The notes beneath the pieces were generated by a model. It was not told where the DNA came from. It did no database searches and saw only the letters and a program-made list of their open reading frames with translations. Shown here in pieces: positions 1 through 10,131 of a DNA stretch of 64,000 nt. The stretch's first letter is position 1. Each line of letters opens with the position of its first letter. A program made the position numbers and the translations under genes. Origin of the DNA: Nocardioides sp. SLBN-35 (GTDB lineage: Bacteria > Actinomycetota > Actinomycetes > Propionibacteriales > Nocardioidaceae); assembly GCF_006715725.1 (NCBI RefSeq), contig NZ_VFNU01000001.1, positions 4,216,001 to 4,280,000 of the forward strand. The letters run 5' to 3'.

Positions 1-1211
1 TACGCGGCAGGCCTGTCGAGCTCGGCGGCGAGCGCCGGCGCGAGGTCGCCCTTCGGGGCCACCTCGACCTCGCCCAGCCCGAGCCACCCGGCCAGCCGGT
101 CCAGCTCGGCGGCCAGCTCGCCCGCGGTCTCGGCGGGGGCGTGCGGCTCGGACCACGCCGACTGGACGAGCAGCCGCCCGGTGGCCCGGTCGGCCTTGAG
201 GTCGACCCGGCCGACGATCCGGTCGCCGAGCAGGAACGGCAGCACGTAGTAGCCGTGCACCCGCTGCTCGGCCGGCGTGTAGATCTCGATGCGGTAGAAG
301 AAGTCGAACAGCGCCTCGGCCCGGTCACGCTCCCACACCACCGGGTCGAACGGGCTGAGCAGCGAGCGCGCGCCGATCCGGCGCGGCAGCCGGGCCTCGC
401 GGTGGAGGTACGCCGGGCGCTTCCAGCCCTGCACCGTCACCGGCTCCAGCTCACCTGCCGCGACGAGCTCGTCGATCGCGAGCCGGGCCTCACCGACCCG
501 GATCCGGTAGTAGTCGGCCAGGCAGTTGGCCGAGCCCACGCCGTGGGACCGGGCCGCTCGTCGTACGAGCTCGACGTGGGCCTCGGCCCGCGTCATCGCC
601 GGGGCGTCCAGCACACTCGCCGGCAGCACCCGGTCGGGCACGTCGTAGCGGATCTCGAACTGGCTGTTGCGGCCCGCGATGGCCAGCTCGCCGGTCATGT
701 AGAGGTAGTCGAGCATCCGGCGGGTGCGCGACCAGTTCCAGCCCCAGTGGTCCTTCGTGCGGGGCAGGCCGTCGTCGAGCTCGCGGGCGGTGCTGGCGCC
801 ACGTTCGGTGATCTCGGCGAGCAGCGCCGCCTCGAGCCCGTCGCCCTCCTCGACGGTGAACCACTTGCCGCGCTTGGCGCGGTAGTCGTCCATGCGGTGT
901 CGCATCGCGGGCCACAGGTCGACGGGCATGAAGGCCTGCACGTGGGCCCAGTACTCGACCACCCGCCGGTTGCGCCCGCTCGCCGCGCGCCGCAGCAGGT
1001 CGACGTCGTAGCCGCCCATCCGCGAGTAGAGCGGCATGAAGTGGGCGCGCTGCAGCACGTTGACGCTGTCGACCTGGAGGACTCCGGTGCGGGTCAGGGT
1101 GCGGTCGAAGGTGCGCAGCGTCGGGGCCGCGTGGGCAGGATCGAGGAAGCCCTGCGCGGCCAGCGCGATCCGGCGGGCCTGGGCGAGCGACAGCGACTGC
1201 GTGGTGGGCAC
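1..1211 (-). CDS. YcaQ/AlkX-like winged-helix DNA glycosylase (3' end at window edge)
   Basis: The reading frame starts at a GTG (1211) and stays open to base 3; the next codon begins TA at the window edge and could be the stop. About 403 codons, close to the roughly 400 aa of the family. The N-terminus (SLSLAQARRIALAAQGF) and the QVD motif in VLQVDSVNVL are typical of the YcaQ/AlkX/AlkZ group, winged-helix glycosylases that unhook interstrand crosslinks or remove bulky alkylated bases. Further blocks (EYWAHVQAFMP, KDHWGWNWSRTRRMLDYL) match the winged-helix fold. Function is by family; the substrate of actinobacterial members is not certain. It is not in an operon with the response regulator upstream of it. 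Confidence 0.85.
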   Translation of the reverse strand, partial: MPTTQSLSLAQARRIALAAQGFLDPAHAAPTLRTFDRTLTRTGVLQVDSVNVLQRAHFMPLYSRMGGYDVDLLRRAASGRNRRVVEYWAHVQAFMPVDLWPAMRHRMDDYRAKRGKWFTVEEGDGLEAALLAEITERGASTARELDDGLPRTKDHWGWNWSRTRRMLDYLYMTGELAIAGRNSQFEIRYDVPDRVLPASVLDAPAMTRAEAHVELVRRAARSHGVGSANCLADYYRIRVGEARLAIDELVAAGELEPVTVQGWKRPAYLHREARLPRRIGARSLLSPFDPVVWERDRAEALFDFFYRIEIYTPAEQRVHGYYVLPFLLGDRIVGRVDLKADRATGRLLVQSAWSEPHAPAETAGELAAELDRLAGWLGLGEVEVAPKGDLAPALAAELDRPAA

Positions 1212-1414
1212 GGGCCCACCCTAGGAGTCGCCGCCGACAACGCCGGAGGTCGAGGAGGTTGCGCAGCAACCGTCACGAGACCACCGGCCGTGCTCACGCC
1301 AACCGTCCCCGGCCAGTGCCGGCAGGCAGCACCTCACCCGGTCTCGTGACGCGCCACGACCTCGCTTGCTCCGCGGCGCGAGCTCGTCGGCACTCCTCGA
1401 CCTTCGCCCGCTGA

Positions 1415-1440
1415 CCGCGGGTTCGCAAGCTCACCCGCGG
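1415..1440 (-). terminator. Hairpin after the NarL-type regulator gene
   Basis: An 8-bp perfect stem (CCGCGGGT / ACCCGCGG) with a 10-nt loop lies a few bases beyond the stop of the response regulator at 1447. It has no U-tract, as is usual for high-GC actinobacteria. The rest of the 235-bp gap to the glycosylase holds a 12-bp inverted repeat (CGTCACGAGACC at 1271-1282, its complement at 1340-1351) and no gene. Confidence 0.5.
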
Positions 1441-1446
1441 GCGTGC

Positions 1447-2151
1447 TCACTCCAGCTCGACCAGCTTGGCGCGCACGGCGTACATGACCGCTTCCATGCG
1501 CGAGTGCAGCTGGAGCTTCTCGAGGATGTTGCGGACGTGGTTCTTGACGGTGTTCTCGCTGATCGCGAGCAGCGAGGCGACGTCGCGGTTGCTCAGGCCG
1601 CGCGCGACGGCCCGGAGCACCTCGAGCTCACGCTCGGTGAGCTTGAGGGCCGGGCCGGCGGTGCGGTCGGGCTTCGACATCGTCTTGAACTCGTCGATCA
1701 GCTTGGCCGCCATCGACGGGCTGATCAGCGACTGGCCGTCGGCGACGACTCGGATGCCCTGGGCCACCTCCTCGATGGACGAGTCCTTGAGGAGGTAGCC
1801 CGAGGCACCGCTCTTGACCGCCTCGTAGAGGTCGGCCTCCTCGTCGGAGACGGTCAGCATGATGATCTTCGTCATCGGGACCGCCTCCTTGATCGCGACA
1901 CACGCCTCGATCCCGGACTGCTTGGGCATCCGGACGTCCAGCAGCACCACGTCGGGCACGCTGCTGACCACGAGGCTGACGCCGTCGAGGCCGTTGCTGG
2001 CCTCGCCGACGACCTCGATGCCGTCCTCGATGCCCAACAGCATGGTCAGCCCACGCCGGAACAGCTCCTGGTCGTCGACCACCACAACACGTACCGGCTC
2101 GCTCACGGGCTGTCCCGGTGCTGCGGCTGCCGGCGAAGTACCTTCCGCCAC
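1447..2151 (-). CDS. NarL/FixJ-family response regulator (LuxR-type HTH)
   Basis: 234 aa. Receiver domain at about 20-140, with the acidic pair D26/D27 and phosphoacceptor D72 in VVLLDVRMP. A LuxR-type HTH fills the last 65 residues (LTERELEVLRAVARGLSNRD ... NTVKNHVRNILEKL). It is a cytoplasmic two-component transcription factor; no histidine kinase lies beside it, so it is an orphan here and its signal is unknown. GTG 2151 is used as start; a second GTG (VSEPVRVVVVDDQ) 15 codons further in would also leave the receiver intact. It lies downstream of hpf, in the region where mycobacteria carry secA1. Confidence 0.9.
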   Translation of the reverse strand: MAEGTSPAAAAPGQPVSEPVRVVVVDDQELFRRGLTMLLGIEDGIEVVGEASNGLDGVSLVVSSVPDVVLLDVRMPKQSGIEACVAIKEAVPMTKIIMLTVSDEEADLYEAVKSGASGYLLKDSSIEEVAQGIRVVADGQSLISPSMAAKLIDEFKTMSKPDRTAGPALKLTERELEVLRAVARGLSNRDVASLLAISENTVKNHVRNILEKLQLHSRMEAVMYAVRAKLVELE

Positions 2152-2227
2152 GGCGGCATCATGACACGACCTCCCGAGTGAGTGCCGGTCCCGTCCGGTT
2201 TCGAGGGCTGCACGGTGGTTCTCGGGC

Positions 2228-2851
2228 TCAGCCCTCGTCGCTCCCCACGTCGAGCGAGATCACCCCGTAGTCGTAACCGCGACGGCGGTAGACGACCGCC
2301 GGACGCTCGCTCTCCTTGTCGACGTACAGGTAGAAGTCGTGGCCCACCAGCTCCATCTCGTAGAGCGCCTGGTCGAGCGTCATCGGGCTCGCCGGGTGGG
2401 TCTTCTCACGGACCACGAGCGGGCCGTCGCCGGTGACCGTGATCGGGCCGACCTGCCGCTCGATCGCGACCTCGTCGTCCTCCTCGACCACGGTGGTCGG
2501 TACGTCGGACAGCGCCTTGCCGACCGAGACCGGCGTACGACGGCCGCGGTGCACCCGCCGCCGGTCGGCGGCCTTGCGCATCTGCGCGGCCATCTTGTCG
2601 AGCGCGAGGTCGAGCGCACCCATCTTGTCGTCGGCGGCGGCCTCGGCCCGGATCACCGGCCCCTTGGAGAAGGCCGTCAGCTCGACGTGCACCGCCTGGT
2701 CGTGCTGGCGCGGGTTGGGTTCGCAGTCCACCTCCACATGCACCCGGATGATCCGGTGATCGTGCTTCTCCAGCTTGGTGAGCTTCTCCGCGGCATGCTC
2801 TCGAAACCTGTCCGAGATCTCGCAGTGCCGTCCGGTGACCACAACATCCAT
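2228..2851 (-). CDS. hpf: Long-form ribosome hibernation promoting factor
   Basis: 207 aa, the length of long HPF. The N-terminal S30AE/YfiA domain (1-100: MDVVVTGRHCEISDRFREHA, later DLALDKMAAQMRK) binds the 30S decoding region. A linker leads to the C-terminal dimerisation domain (about 145-200: ASPMTLDQALYEMELVGHDFYLYVD, VVYRRRGYDYGVISL), which joins two ribosomes into inactive 100S particles in stationary phase. The ATG is preceded by GGAGG. It sits downstream of comF, as in mycobacteria, but a 575-bp gap with a palindromic repeat and a possible RNA separates the two, so it probably has its own promoter. Confidence 0.95.
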   Translation of the reverse strand: MDVVVTGRHCEISDRFREHAAEKLTKLEKHDHRIIRVHVEVDCEPNPRQHDQAVHVELTAFSKGPVIRAEAAADDKMGALDLALDKMAAQMRKAADRRRVHRGRRTPVSVGKALSDVPTTVVEEDDEVAIERQVGPITVTGDGPLVVREKTHPASPMTLDQALYEMELVGHDFYLYVDKESERPAVVYRRRGYDYGVISLDVGSDEG

Positions 2852-2983
2852 CAGTTACCTCCAAGGGGATTTCGGCGTGATGGGTTCTCCTGCCGACCAG
2901 GCAGGAAGCCGGTGTGCTGGCGCATTCTCGGCCAGCACGAACTCAAGGGGAGCTCGCCGCGCGAGCGCAGCGAGCGTCGGCCC

Positions 2984-3102
2984 GTCGGGCGCGCCGCGTT
3001 GCCTGGACGCAGCGCAGCGAGCGAGGAACGAGCGAGCGGAGCGGAGGAAGGCAACGCGCGGAAGCGCGCCCGACATGCGCGAGCGAAGCGAGCGCCAAAC
3101 AA
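2984..3102 (+). repeat. Palindromic intergenic repeat, copy A
   Basis: One of three copies in the window of a 110-120 bp element. Shared blocks in order: GTCGGGCGCGCCGCGTTGCC, TGGACG, runs of AGCGAGCG, GGAGGAAGGCAACGCG, and the end block GACATGCGCGAGCGAAGCGA followed by GCGCCAAACAA. GCGTTGCC and GGCAACGC make it an imperfect hairpin. The other copies are at 31127-31240 (inverted) and 31296-31409. No ORF in it looks like a gene. Confidence 0.8.
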
Positions 3103-3108
3103 GCACAG

Positions 3109-3376
3109 ATGGAGTCCGCCCGGCCGACCTGGTCTTCTTCCCCACACCCGCCTGCTGGGGCTTCCGCAGCTTGTTGCCACTACCGGCCCTCTCCCGGGGC
3201 CGGACGTATCTGACGTCCGGTCCGAGGCAGGTCTTACGACTAAGCCGCACCGTGATCACCGGCCCGGAGACCGGCTTACGTGGACCGTTTCGCCTGCGAC
3301 TGGCATCGGCTTGCCGCCCCCGGCTGGGCTCGCGCCCGGCCTGGGCGACGCAACCACGGACCCGGGCGGACTCCAT
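3109..3376 (-). other. Candidate structured RNA (or small leaderless ORF) upstream of hpf
   Basis: The 268-bp segment is closed by a perfect 15-bp inverted repeat: ATGGAGTCCGCCCGG on the minus strand at 3376-3362, its complement at 3123-3109. Inside is a second hairpin (CCGGACGT, 5-nt loop, ACGTCCGG; 3200-3220). A minus-strand -10-like TAACGT (3383-3388) predicts a start near 3376, exactly at the base of the closing helix. The same point is an ATG opening a basic ORF of no recognised family that runs into the repeat, so a leaderless small gene is the alternative. It matches no RNA family known to me. The rest of the 2852-3426 gap has no gene. Confidence 0.35.
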
Positions 3377-3426
3377 GACCAGACGTTAGTCCGTCGGTGG
3401 TGACGACGAAAGGCTTCATCCGAAGT

Positions 3427-4137
3427 TCAGGCCATTGTTCCTGCCGCGTTCCTGCGCCGGGTCGCGGCGACGACCGCGGCGGCGTGGACGGGCACCCCGG
3501 CGGCCTCCAGCGCGCGCTGTGCCTCGCGCAGCGTGGCGCCGGTGGTGAGCACGTCGTCGCAGACCAGGACGTGGGCACGGGGGCAGCGCCGCACGAGGTG
3601 GCGTACGGCGTCCGCGGGCACCGTCATCGAGCCGGCGAGGTTGGCCGCGCGGGCGGCGGCGTCGAGCCCGGCCTGGTCGACGACACCCGGTCGCAGGCGC
3701 AGCAGCCGGGCCACCCGCACCTGGTCACCGAGCGCCGCGGCAGCGGCGCGGGTCATGCTCAGCGTGGGGTCGTGGCCACGCTGGCGCACGGTCGTGGTGC
3801 GCGACGGCACGGGGACGAGAACCACCGGTCCGAGCGGCGTCGCCGCCTCGACGGAGCCGGCGAGCAGCTCGCCGAGCGGCCGGGCGAGGGCGAGCACCCG
3901 GCGCTCCTTGTGGGCGAGCACGAGGTCGCGCAGCAGGCCGTCGTACTCCCCCACCGCGTACGGCGGCACCAGCCCCCGCGGACAGGGAGTGGGCCAGCGC
4001 GGCCCGGCTTCGGCGGCCCGCAGGCGGCAGGTGTCGCGGCAGGCCGGGCAGCACGGGCGGCCCGGCCGGTCGCAGCCCACGCAGCGCGAGCCGAGCACCA
4101 GGTCGACGAAGCCGTCGAGGAGGTGCGCGGTGCCCAT
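3427..4137 (-). CDS. comF: ComF-family phosphoribosyltransferase-like protein
   Basis: 236 aa. It opens with the ComF Cys cluster (CVGCDRPGRPCCPACRDTC), a presumed zinc site, followed by YDGLLRDLVLAHKERR and the type I phosphoribosyltransferase PRPP loop HVLVCDDVLTTGATLREA. ComF is tied to DNA uptake in naturally competent bacteria; its role in actinobacteria is uncertain (DNA processing or purine salvage). ATG 4137 places the Cys cluster near the N-terminus as in other ComF proteins. It is last in the mtrA-mtrB-lpqB-comF run, 77 bp after lpqB, as in M. tuberculosis (Rv3242c). Confidence 0.9.
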   Translation of the reverse strand: MGTAHLLDGFVDLVLGSRCVGCDRPGRPCCPACRDTCRLRAAEAGPRWPTPCPRGLVPPYAVGEYDGLLRDLVLAHKERRVLALARPLGELLAGSVEAATPLGPVVLVPVPSRTTTVRQRGHDPTLSMTRAAAAALGDQVRVARLLRLRPGVVDQAGLDAAARAANLAGSMTVPADAVRHLVRRCPRAHVLVCDDVLTTGATLREAQRALEAAGVPVHAAAVVAATRRRNAAGTMA

Positions 4138-4214
4138 CGGCCCAGCCCAGCAGCCGCCCCGGCCGGCGGCAAGCGCGAGCCCGGAGGCTGTGGAGAGACC
4201 GCTGACCGCGCAGG

Positions 4215-5969
4215 TCAGCCGGCGTAGTCGAGCTGGGACAGCCCGCCCGGTCCGGCCTCGCGGTCCACCTGGCGGATCAGGTCGACGTACTGCTCCGCGT
4301 AGACGGCGTACATCGCGGCGTCCTCGACGGGCGAGGCGGCGAGCCCGAGGACCTCTCCGGTGACGATGGTGGACAGGACGTCGACGCCGACCGTGGCGCC
4401 GTCCGCGGCGACCACGTCGACCTCGTAGAGGTTGCCGGGAACGGTCGCGGTGAGCAGCGCGACCCGGACCGGACTGGCCCAGGCCAGGTCGATGATGGCG
4501 CTGCCCTCCGGGGCACGTACGACGAACGGCCGGCCGGTGCGGGCGACCTGGCCGCGGCCGTTGAGGAACACCCGGGCTCCGACGACCTGGTCGCCCTGCC
4601 CGGGCACCCGCACGACGGCGACCAGCCGGGTGCCGTCGCGGCTGACGACGAGGCTGCGGGCCCGGGTTCCGGTGACGCCCGGGACCCGCACAGTGCGCAG
4701 CTCGGCGCCGTCGTAGAGCCACACGACGGCGCCGCTCGCGCGGCGCTCGAGCACCCACAACCGCCCGGCGTGGTCCCAGGTGGGGCGTGCGTAGGTGCCG
4801 CCGTCGAGCAGCACCTGGGCGGCGGGCTCGGACGTGGACTGCTGGACGTGCGCCAGCCGGACGCGATGCCCGCCGGTGTCGATCCCGGCGGCCTCCTCGT
4901 TGTCGGGGCTGACCGCGACCGCGGTGAGCCCGGCTCCCTCGTCGCCGAAGACGCCGGTGACCGGGTCGAGGTCGGTGTCCTTGCCGCCGGAGACCAGGCG
5001 TCCCTGGCTGATGCCGTAGAGCGTCTTGCCCCCGCCGGGCCCGGCCGGGCCGTAGGCGGCGGCCGCGTCGACGGAGTACTGGGCGACACCGCCCGGCAAC
5101 GGCAGCGGCGTACCGTCGACGCTGACGCGCAGGGCGGTGACCGACGGGTCCTGGCGCAGCGTCCAGGCCAGCTGGGCGAGCATCAGCTCGGCCTGCTCGG
5201 AGGTCACCGACTGGGCCTCCCCGACGAGCGAGATGTCGGCGACGCCGGCGTCGCTGACCGGCACGGACAGCCCGACGCTCAGCCCGGCCGGCAGGAACGA
5301 GCGCACCACGCCCTGCGCCAGCGGCGGCGGGCCGGCCAGCAGCCCGGACACGAGGCTGGTGGCGAGCTGGTCGCCCTCGGGCACGAAGACCGGCTCGGGG
5401 ACGAGGATCTTCGCGACCGGGTCGAAGTAGTAGAGGGAGACCTGGTGGTAGCGCTGCCGGAACCACGAGGCGGGTACGACGAGCGCGTCCGGCGGGTCGG
5501 TGATCCGGTACTCGCCGTCCTGCACGGTCAGCTTGAAGTCGAGGTCGAGCTCGTCGGCACCCATGGCGCCGCGCCAGGCCCCGACCGCGTCGAGCCGGTC
5601 GGCGGCGGTCAACGACACCGACACGAACCCGCCGCTCTCGCGCACGGGCAGCGAGTCGCTGTAGATGACCGTCTCCTGCTCGGGGTTCCAGCCGGCCGCT
5701 GCCTCCTTGGTGAGGTACTGCTTCGCCACGCTGGTCTGCACCGGCCACGCGGTCATCGCGTCGAGGAAGCCGGCGACCACCTCGGTCCGGGAGGCGCCGT
5801 CGACCGGCGGCCGGGCGTCGATGTCGCTGGCGCGGCGGGTGTCACCGCGGTCGGTGCCGCTGCTCTGGACCACCGGTCCCGACGTCGGCAGCGAGGTGCA
5901 TCCGGACAGCACCGTCAGCGCCGCCAGCAGCACCGTCACCAGGGTCGGGAGGAGCCGGTTGCGGGTCAT
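4215..5969 (-). CDS. lpqB: Lipoprotein LpqB, partner of MtrAB
   Basis: 584 aa. The signal peptide ends in the lipobox LSGC with lipidated C24. A GerMN/sporulation-spore-germination-type domain follows (about 190-320), then a C-terminal beta-propeller LpqB region to the end. LpqB is an extracytoplasmic lipoprotein reported to bind the sensor part of MtrB and modulate MtrA signalling, cell division and motility in mycobacteria and streptomycetes. Its ATG overlaps the mtrB stop (ATGA, 5966-5969), so the two are translationally coupled. Confidence 0.93.
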   Translation of the reverse strand: MTRNRLLPTLVTVLLAALTVLSGCTSLPTSGPVVQSSGTDRGDTRRASDIDARPPVDGASRTEVVAGFLDAMTAWPVQTSVAKQYLTKEAAAGWNPEQETVIYSDSLPVRESGGFVSVSLTAADRLDAVGAWRGAMGADELDLDFKLTVQDGEYRITDPPDALVVPASWFRQRYHQVSLYYFDPVAKILVPEPVFVPEGDQLATSLVSGLLAGPPPLAQGVVRSFLPAGLSVGLSVPVSDAGVADISLVGEAQSVTSEQAELMLAQLAWTLRQDPSVTALRVSVDGTPLPLPGGVAQYSVDAAAAYGPAGPGGGKTLYGISQGRLVSGGKDTDLDPVTGVFGDEGAGLTAVAVSPDNEEAAGIDTGGHRVRLAHVQQSTSEPAAQVLLDGGTYARPTWDHAGRLWVLERRASGAVVWLYDGAELRTVRVPGVTGTRARSLVVSRDGTRLVAVVRVPGQGDQVVGARVFLNGRGQVARTGRPFVVRAPEGSAIIDLAWASPVRVALLTATVPGNLYEVDVVAADGATVGVDVLSTIVTGEVLGLAASPVEDAAMYAVYAEQYVDLIRQVDREAGPGGLSQLDYAG

Positions 5970-7660
5970 GACTCCTCCTCCGTCTCGGGTACGACGCCCG
6001 CGGGCCCGACCACGACGGCGGCATCGCTCGACATCGCGTCCTCGGGGACCAGCGGCAGCGGGCTGTGCCGCAGGGTGCCGCCGGCGTGCCGGGGCACGGT
6101 CAACCGGAACTGCGCCCCCTGCCCGGTCTTGCCCCACGCCTGCAGCCAGCCGCCGTGCAGGTGGGCGTCCTCCTGCGCGATCGCGAGACCGAGGCCGGTG
6201 CCGCCGCTGGTGCGGGTGCGGGCCGGGTCGGAGCGCCAGAACCGGTTGAACACCATCGAGGCCTCCCCCGGCGCCAGCCCGACGCCGTGGTCGCGCACCG
6301 TGATCGCGGCCGACTCCTCGTCGGACTCCAGCCGCACGATGACCGCCTCGGTGGGGTCGTCGGCCAGGGCGTGGTCGATCGCGTTGGTGACCAGGTTGCG
6401 CACGATCCGCTCGATGCGGCGCACGTCGACGTCGGCGCGGACCGGGTGGTCCGGCTCCCGGACCTGCACCCGGACCCCCCGCTGGTCGGCCAGTGGCTGC
6501 GCGGCGTCGACCACTCGTCGTACGAGATCGCCGAGGTTGACGTTCTCGGTGGCGAGCACCGCGGCGCCGGCGTCGAATCGGCTGATCTCCAGCAGGTCGA
6601 CCAGCAGGTTCTCGAACCGGTCGAGCTCGGCCTGCATCAGCTCCGCCGAGCGCGCGGTCGCTGGGTCGAAGCCCTCGCGGGCGTCGTGCAGGACCTCGGA
6701 GGCCATCCGCACCGTGGTCAGCGGTGTGCGCAGCTCGTGGGAGACGTCGGAGACGAAGCGGCGCTGGACCCAGCTGAGCTCCTCGAGCTGGCGGATCTGG
6801 CGCTGGAGGCTGGTGGCCATCTGGTTGAAGGAGTACGCCAGCCGGGCGATGTCGTCCTCGCCGGTGACCTGCAGCCGCTCTTGCAACCGGCCGGCGGCGA
6901 GCCGCTCGGCGACCCGGCGGGCCAGCCTGATCGGGGTGACCACCTGCCGGGTCACCAGCCAGGTCAGGCCGGCGACCAGCGCGAGCAGCAGCCCGGCCGC
7001 GGTCAGCAGGGCCCGGGTGACCAGGTTGAGCGTGTCCTGCTCCTCGGCGAGGGGGAACAGGAAGTAGAGCGTGTAGGTCTTGCCGTCCGACGGCAGCTGG
7101 ACCTGCGAGCCGACCACGATCCCCGGCTCCCGCGTGGTCGTGGCGTCGGAGGCGGCGCCGGTCGTGCGCACGATCTCGGTGTAGGTCCACGCGGTCACGC
7201 GCTGCGGGCCGTCGAAGTGCTCCTCGAGCGAGGTCGGGATGCTGACCAGGTCGAGCCCGCTGGTGTACTCGCCGCCCCCGGTCCGCAGCGCCGGGTCCTC
7301 CCCCTCGGGACCGGCCAGCACCACGGCGTACCCCCGGCTCGCTCCGCGCTCGATGATCGGGTCGACCAGGTCGCGCTGCTGCTGGCTCGCGTTGACCTCA
7401 CGGCCCGATGCCGCCTCCAGGCGGTCCTGCGCGTCGGCGACCTCCGCGTCCACCTCGCCCAGCACGACCTCGGCCCGATGCCGCAGCAGGCCGTCGCGGG
7501 TCTGCTGCAGCAGGATCCAGCCGACGCCGCTCACCACGACCGCGGACAGCACGAGCGTGCTCGCCACGACCCGCGCCTGGATGGAGCGCCGCCAGAAGGT
7601 CAGTGCGCGGCGCAGCCGGGGAGCGAGCCACCCCCAGCAGCGGCGGAGCGCGTCAAGCAC
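5966..7660 (-). CDS. mtrB: Sensor histidine kinase MtrB
   Basis: 564 aa. Two membrane segments (about 31-51 and 217-237) bracket an extracytoplasmic sensor region, followed by HAMP, the HisKA dimerisation domain with H308 in SDVSHELRTPL, and the HATPase_c ATP-binding domain (NLVTNAIDHAL, DHGVGL, GGTGLGLAI). It phosphorylates MtrA and so controls cell-wall metabolism, division and osmotic genes in actinobacteria. GTG start 9 bp after the mtrA stop. The first residues (LDALRRCWGW) are cytoplasmic. Confidence 0.96.
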   Translation of the reverse strand: MLDALRRCWGWLAPRLRRALTFWRRSIQARVVASTLVLSAVVVSGVGWILLQQTRDGLLRHRAEVVLGEVDAEVADAQDRLEAASGREVNASQQQRDLVDPIIERGASRGYAVVLAGPEGEDPALRTGGGEYTSGLDLVSIPTSLEEHFDGPQRVTAWTYTEIVRTTGAASDATTTREPGIVVGSQVQLPSDGKTYTLYFLFPLAEEQDTLNLVTRALLTAAGLLLALVAGLTWLVTRQVVTPIRLARRVAERLAAGRLQERLQVTGEDDIARLAYSFNQMATSLQRQIRQLEELSWVQRRFVSDVSHELRTPLTTVRMASEVLHDAREGFDPATARSAELMQAELDRFENLLVDLLEISRFDAGAAVLATENVNLGDLVRRVVDAAQPLADQRGVRVQVREPDHPVRADVDVRRIERIVRNLVTNAIDHALADDPTEAVIVRLESDEESAAITVRDHGVGLAPGEASMVFNRFWRSDPARTRTSGGTGLGLAIAQEDAHLHGGWLQAWGKTGQGAQFRLTVPRHAGGTLRHSPLPLVPEDAMSSDAAVVVGPAGVVPETEEES

Positions 7661-7669
7661 CTGTGACCA

Positions 7670-8377
7670 CTAGGCCGAGCCGGCCTTGTAGCCGACACCG
7701 CGCACCGTCAACACGATCTCTGGGTGCTCGGGATCGTGCTCGACCTTGGAGCGCAGGCGCTGCACGTGGACGTTGACCAGCCGGGTGTCCGCGGCGTGCT
7801 GGTAGCCCCAGACCTCCTCGAGGAGTGCCTGGCGGGTGAAGACCTGACCGGGCTTCCGGGCCAGGCACAGCAACAGGTCGAACTCCAGCGGCGTCAGCGA
7901 GATCTCCTCGCCGCCACGCGTCACCGCGTGGCCGGCCACGTCGATCTCGACGTCGCGGATGGTGAGCGCCTCGTGCGGGACCGCCTCGGTACGGCGGACG
8001 CGGGCCCGGATCCGGGCGACCAGCTCCTTGGGCTTGAACGGCTTGACGACGTAGTCGTCGGCTCCCGACTCCAGCCCCACCACCACGTCGACGGTGTCGC
8101 CCTTGGCGGTGAGCATGACGATCGGCACGCCGGACTCGGCGCGGATCTCCTTGCACACGTCGATGCCGTCCTTGCCGGGCAGCATCAGGTCGAGCAGCAC
8201 CAGGTCGGGGCGGTACTCGCGGAACGCCGCCAGCGCCAGGTCGCCGCGCGGGCAGACCCGGCTCTCGAAGCCCTCCTGCCCCAGCACGATGCCGAGCATC
8301 TCCGCCAGCGGGGCGTCGTCGTCGACGACGAGGACGCGCCCCTTCGTGGGGTACGGCGCGCTGCTCGGCGGGGTCAC
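7670..8377 (-). CDS. mtrA: OmpR-family response regulator MtrA
   Basis: 235 aa. Receiver domain at about 13-125 with the acidic triad D19-D21, phosphoacceptor D63 (LVLLDLMLPGKDG), T in VMLTAKG and the KPF lysine. The C-terminal OmpR/PhoB winged helix follows (LTPLEFDLLLCLARKPGQVF ... VNVHVQRLRSKVE, VRGVGYKAG). Essential in mycobacteria; it regulates division, cell-wall hydrolases and, in Streptomyces, development. GTG 8377 is chosen because a TAATAT -10 element ends 8 bp upstream, which implies a leaderless message, and because it gives the usual MtrA length. Confidence 0.96.
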   Translation of the reverse strand: MTPPSSAPYPTKGRVLVVDDDAPLAEMLGIVLGQEGFESRVCPRGDLALAAFREYRPDLVLLDLMLPGKDGIDVCKEIRAESGVPIVMLTAKGDTVDVVVGLESGADDYVVKPFKPKELVARIRARVRRTEAVPHEALTIRDVEIDVAGHAVTRGGEEISLTPLEFDLLLCLARKPGQVFTRQALLEEVWGYQHAADTRLVNVHVQRLRSKVEHDPEHPEIVLTVRGVGYKAGSA

Positions 8378-8384
8378 GCCCGCA

Positions 8385-8390
8385 ATATTA
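8385..8390 (-). promoter_or_regulatory. -10 element of mtrA (leaderless transcript)
   Basis: On the minus strand TAATAT lies 7-8 bp before the mtrA GTG. A transcript starting at the usual distance would begin at or next to the start codon, and no Shine-Dalgarno sequence is visible. The -35 region would fall inside the ahcY terminator hairpin and has no clear match to TTGACA. Confidence 0.5.
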
Positions 8391-8400
8391 GGCGGGAGCA

Positions 8401-8440
8401 CGACGAAGGCCCGGCACCACCATGGTGCCGGGCCTCGTCG
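8401..8440 (-). terminator. Strong hairpin downstream of ahcY
   Basis: Perfect 13-bp stem AGGCCCGGCACCA / TGGTGCCGGGCCT with a 3-nt loop, extended by CGACG/CGTCG around one unpaired base. It begins about 20 nt past the ahcY stop and separates it from mtrA. Confidence 0.85.
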
Positions 8441-8460
8441 ACGTACTGGTCGGTAGCCGA

Positions 8461-9900
<1,440 letters not shown>

Positions 9901-10131
9901 GAGTGATCCTCGAGGTTCGAGTGTCGTGTGACAGCTGGTCCTGCGGCGCATCTGCGCATCGTCGGGATCTCCCGCGCATGACGTAGGACACCCTACAAGC
10001 GCGCTCCGAGGGCCGCGGAATCATCAGGAATGTCCCTCGACTCTCCACAGCCGCCGACGACTGGCCCCCTTCTCCACAGGCCCCGCCGCCGTGGCCGCCT
10101 TCCGTCGGCAGCCCTTGGTGGGGTGAGTGCC

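Noticed and set aside
1271..1351. 12-bp inverted repeat CGTCACGAGACC spaced by 57 bp
   Set aside because: Too far apart for a terminator and without a gene or conserved core; probably a remnant of common Nocardioides intergenic repeats.
2855..3376. 173-codon minus-strand ORF upstream of hpf
   Set aside because: Its second half is the palindromic repeat read as protein; the first half is kept only as the alternative for the candidate RNA at 3109-3376.
9901..10029. SAH riboswitch upstream of ahcY
   Set aside because: The leader was compared with the GAGGAGCGCTGC core of the SAH aptamer; only TCGGAGCGCGCTTG is present and the second conserved half is missing.
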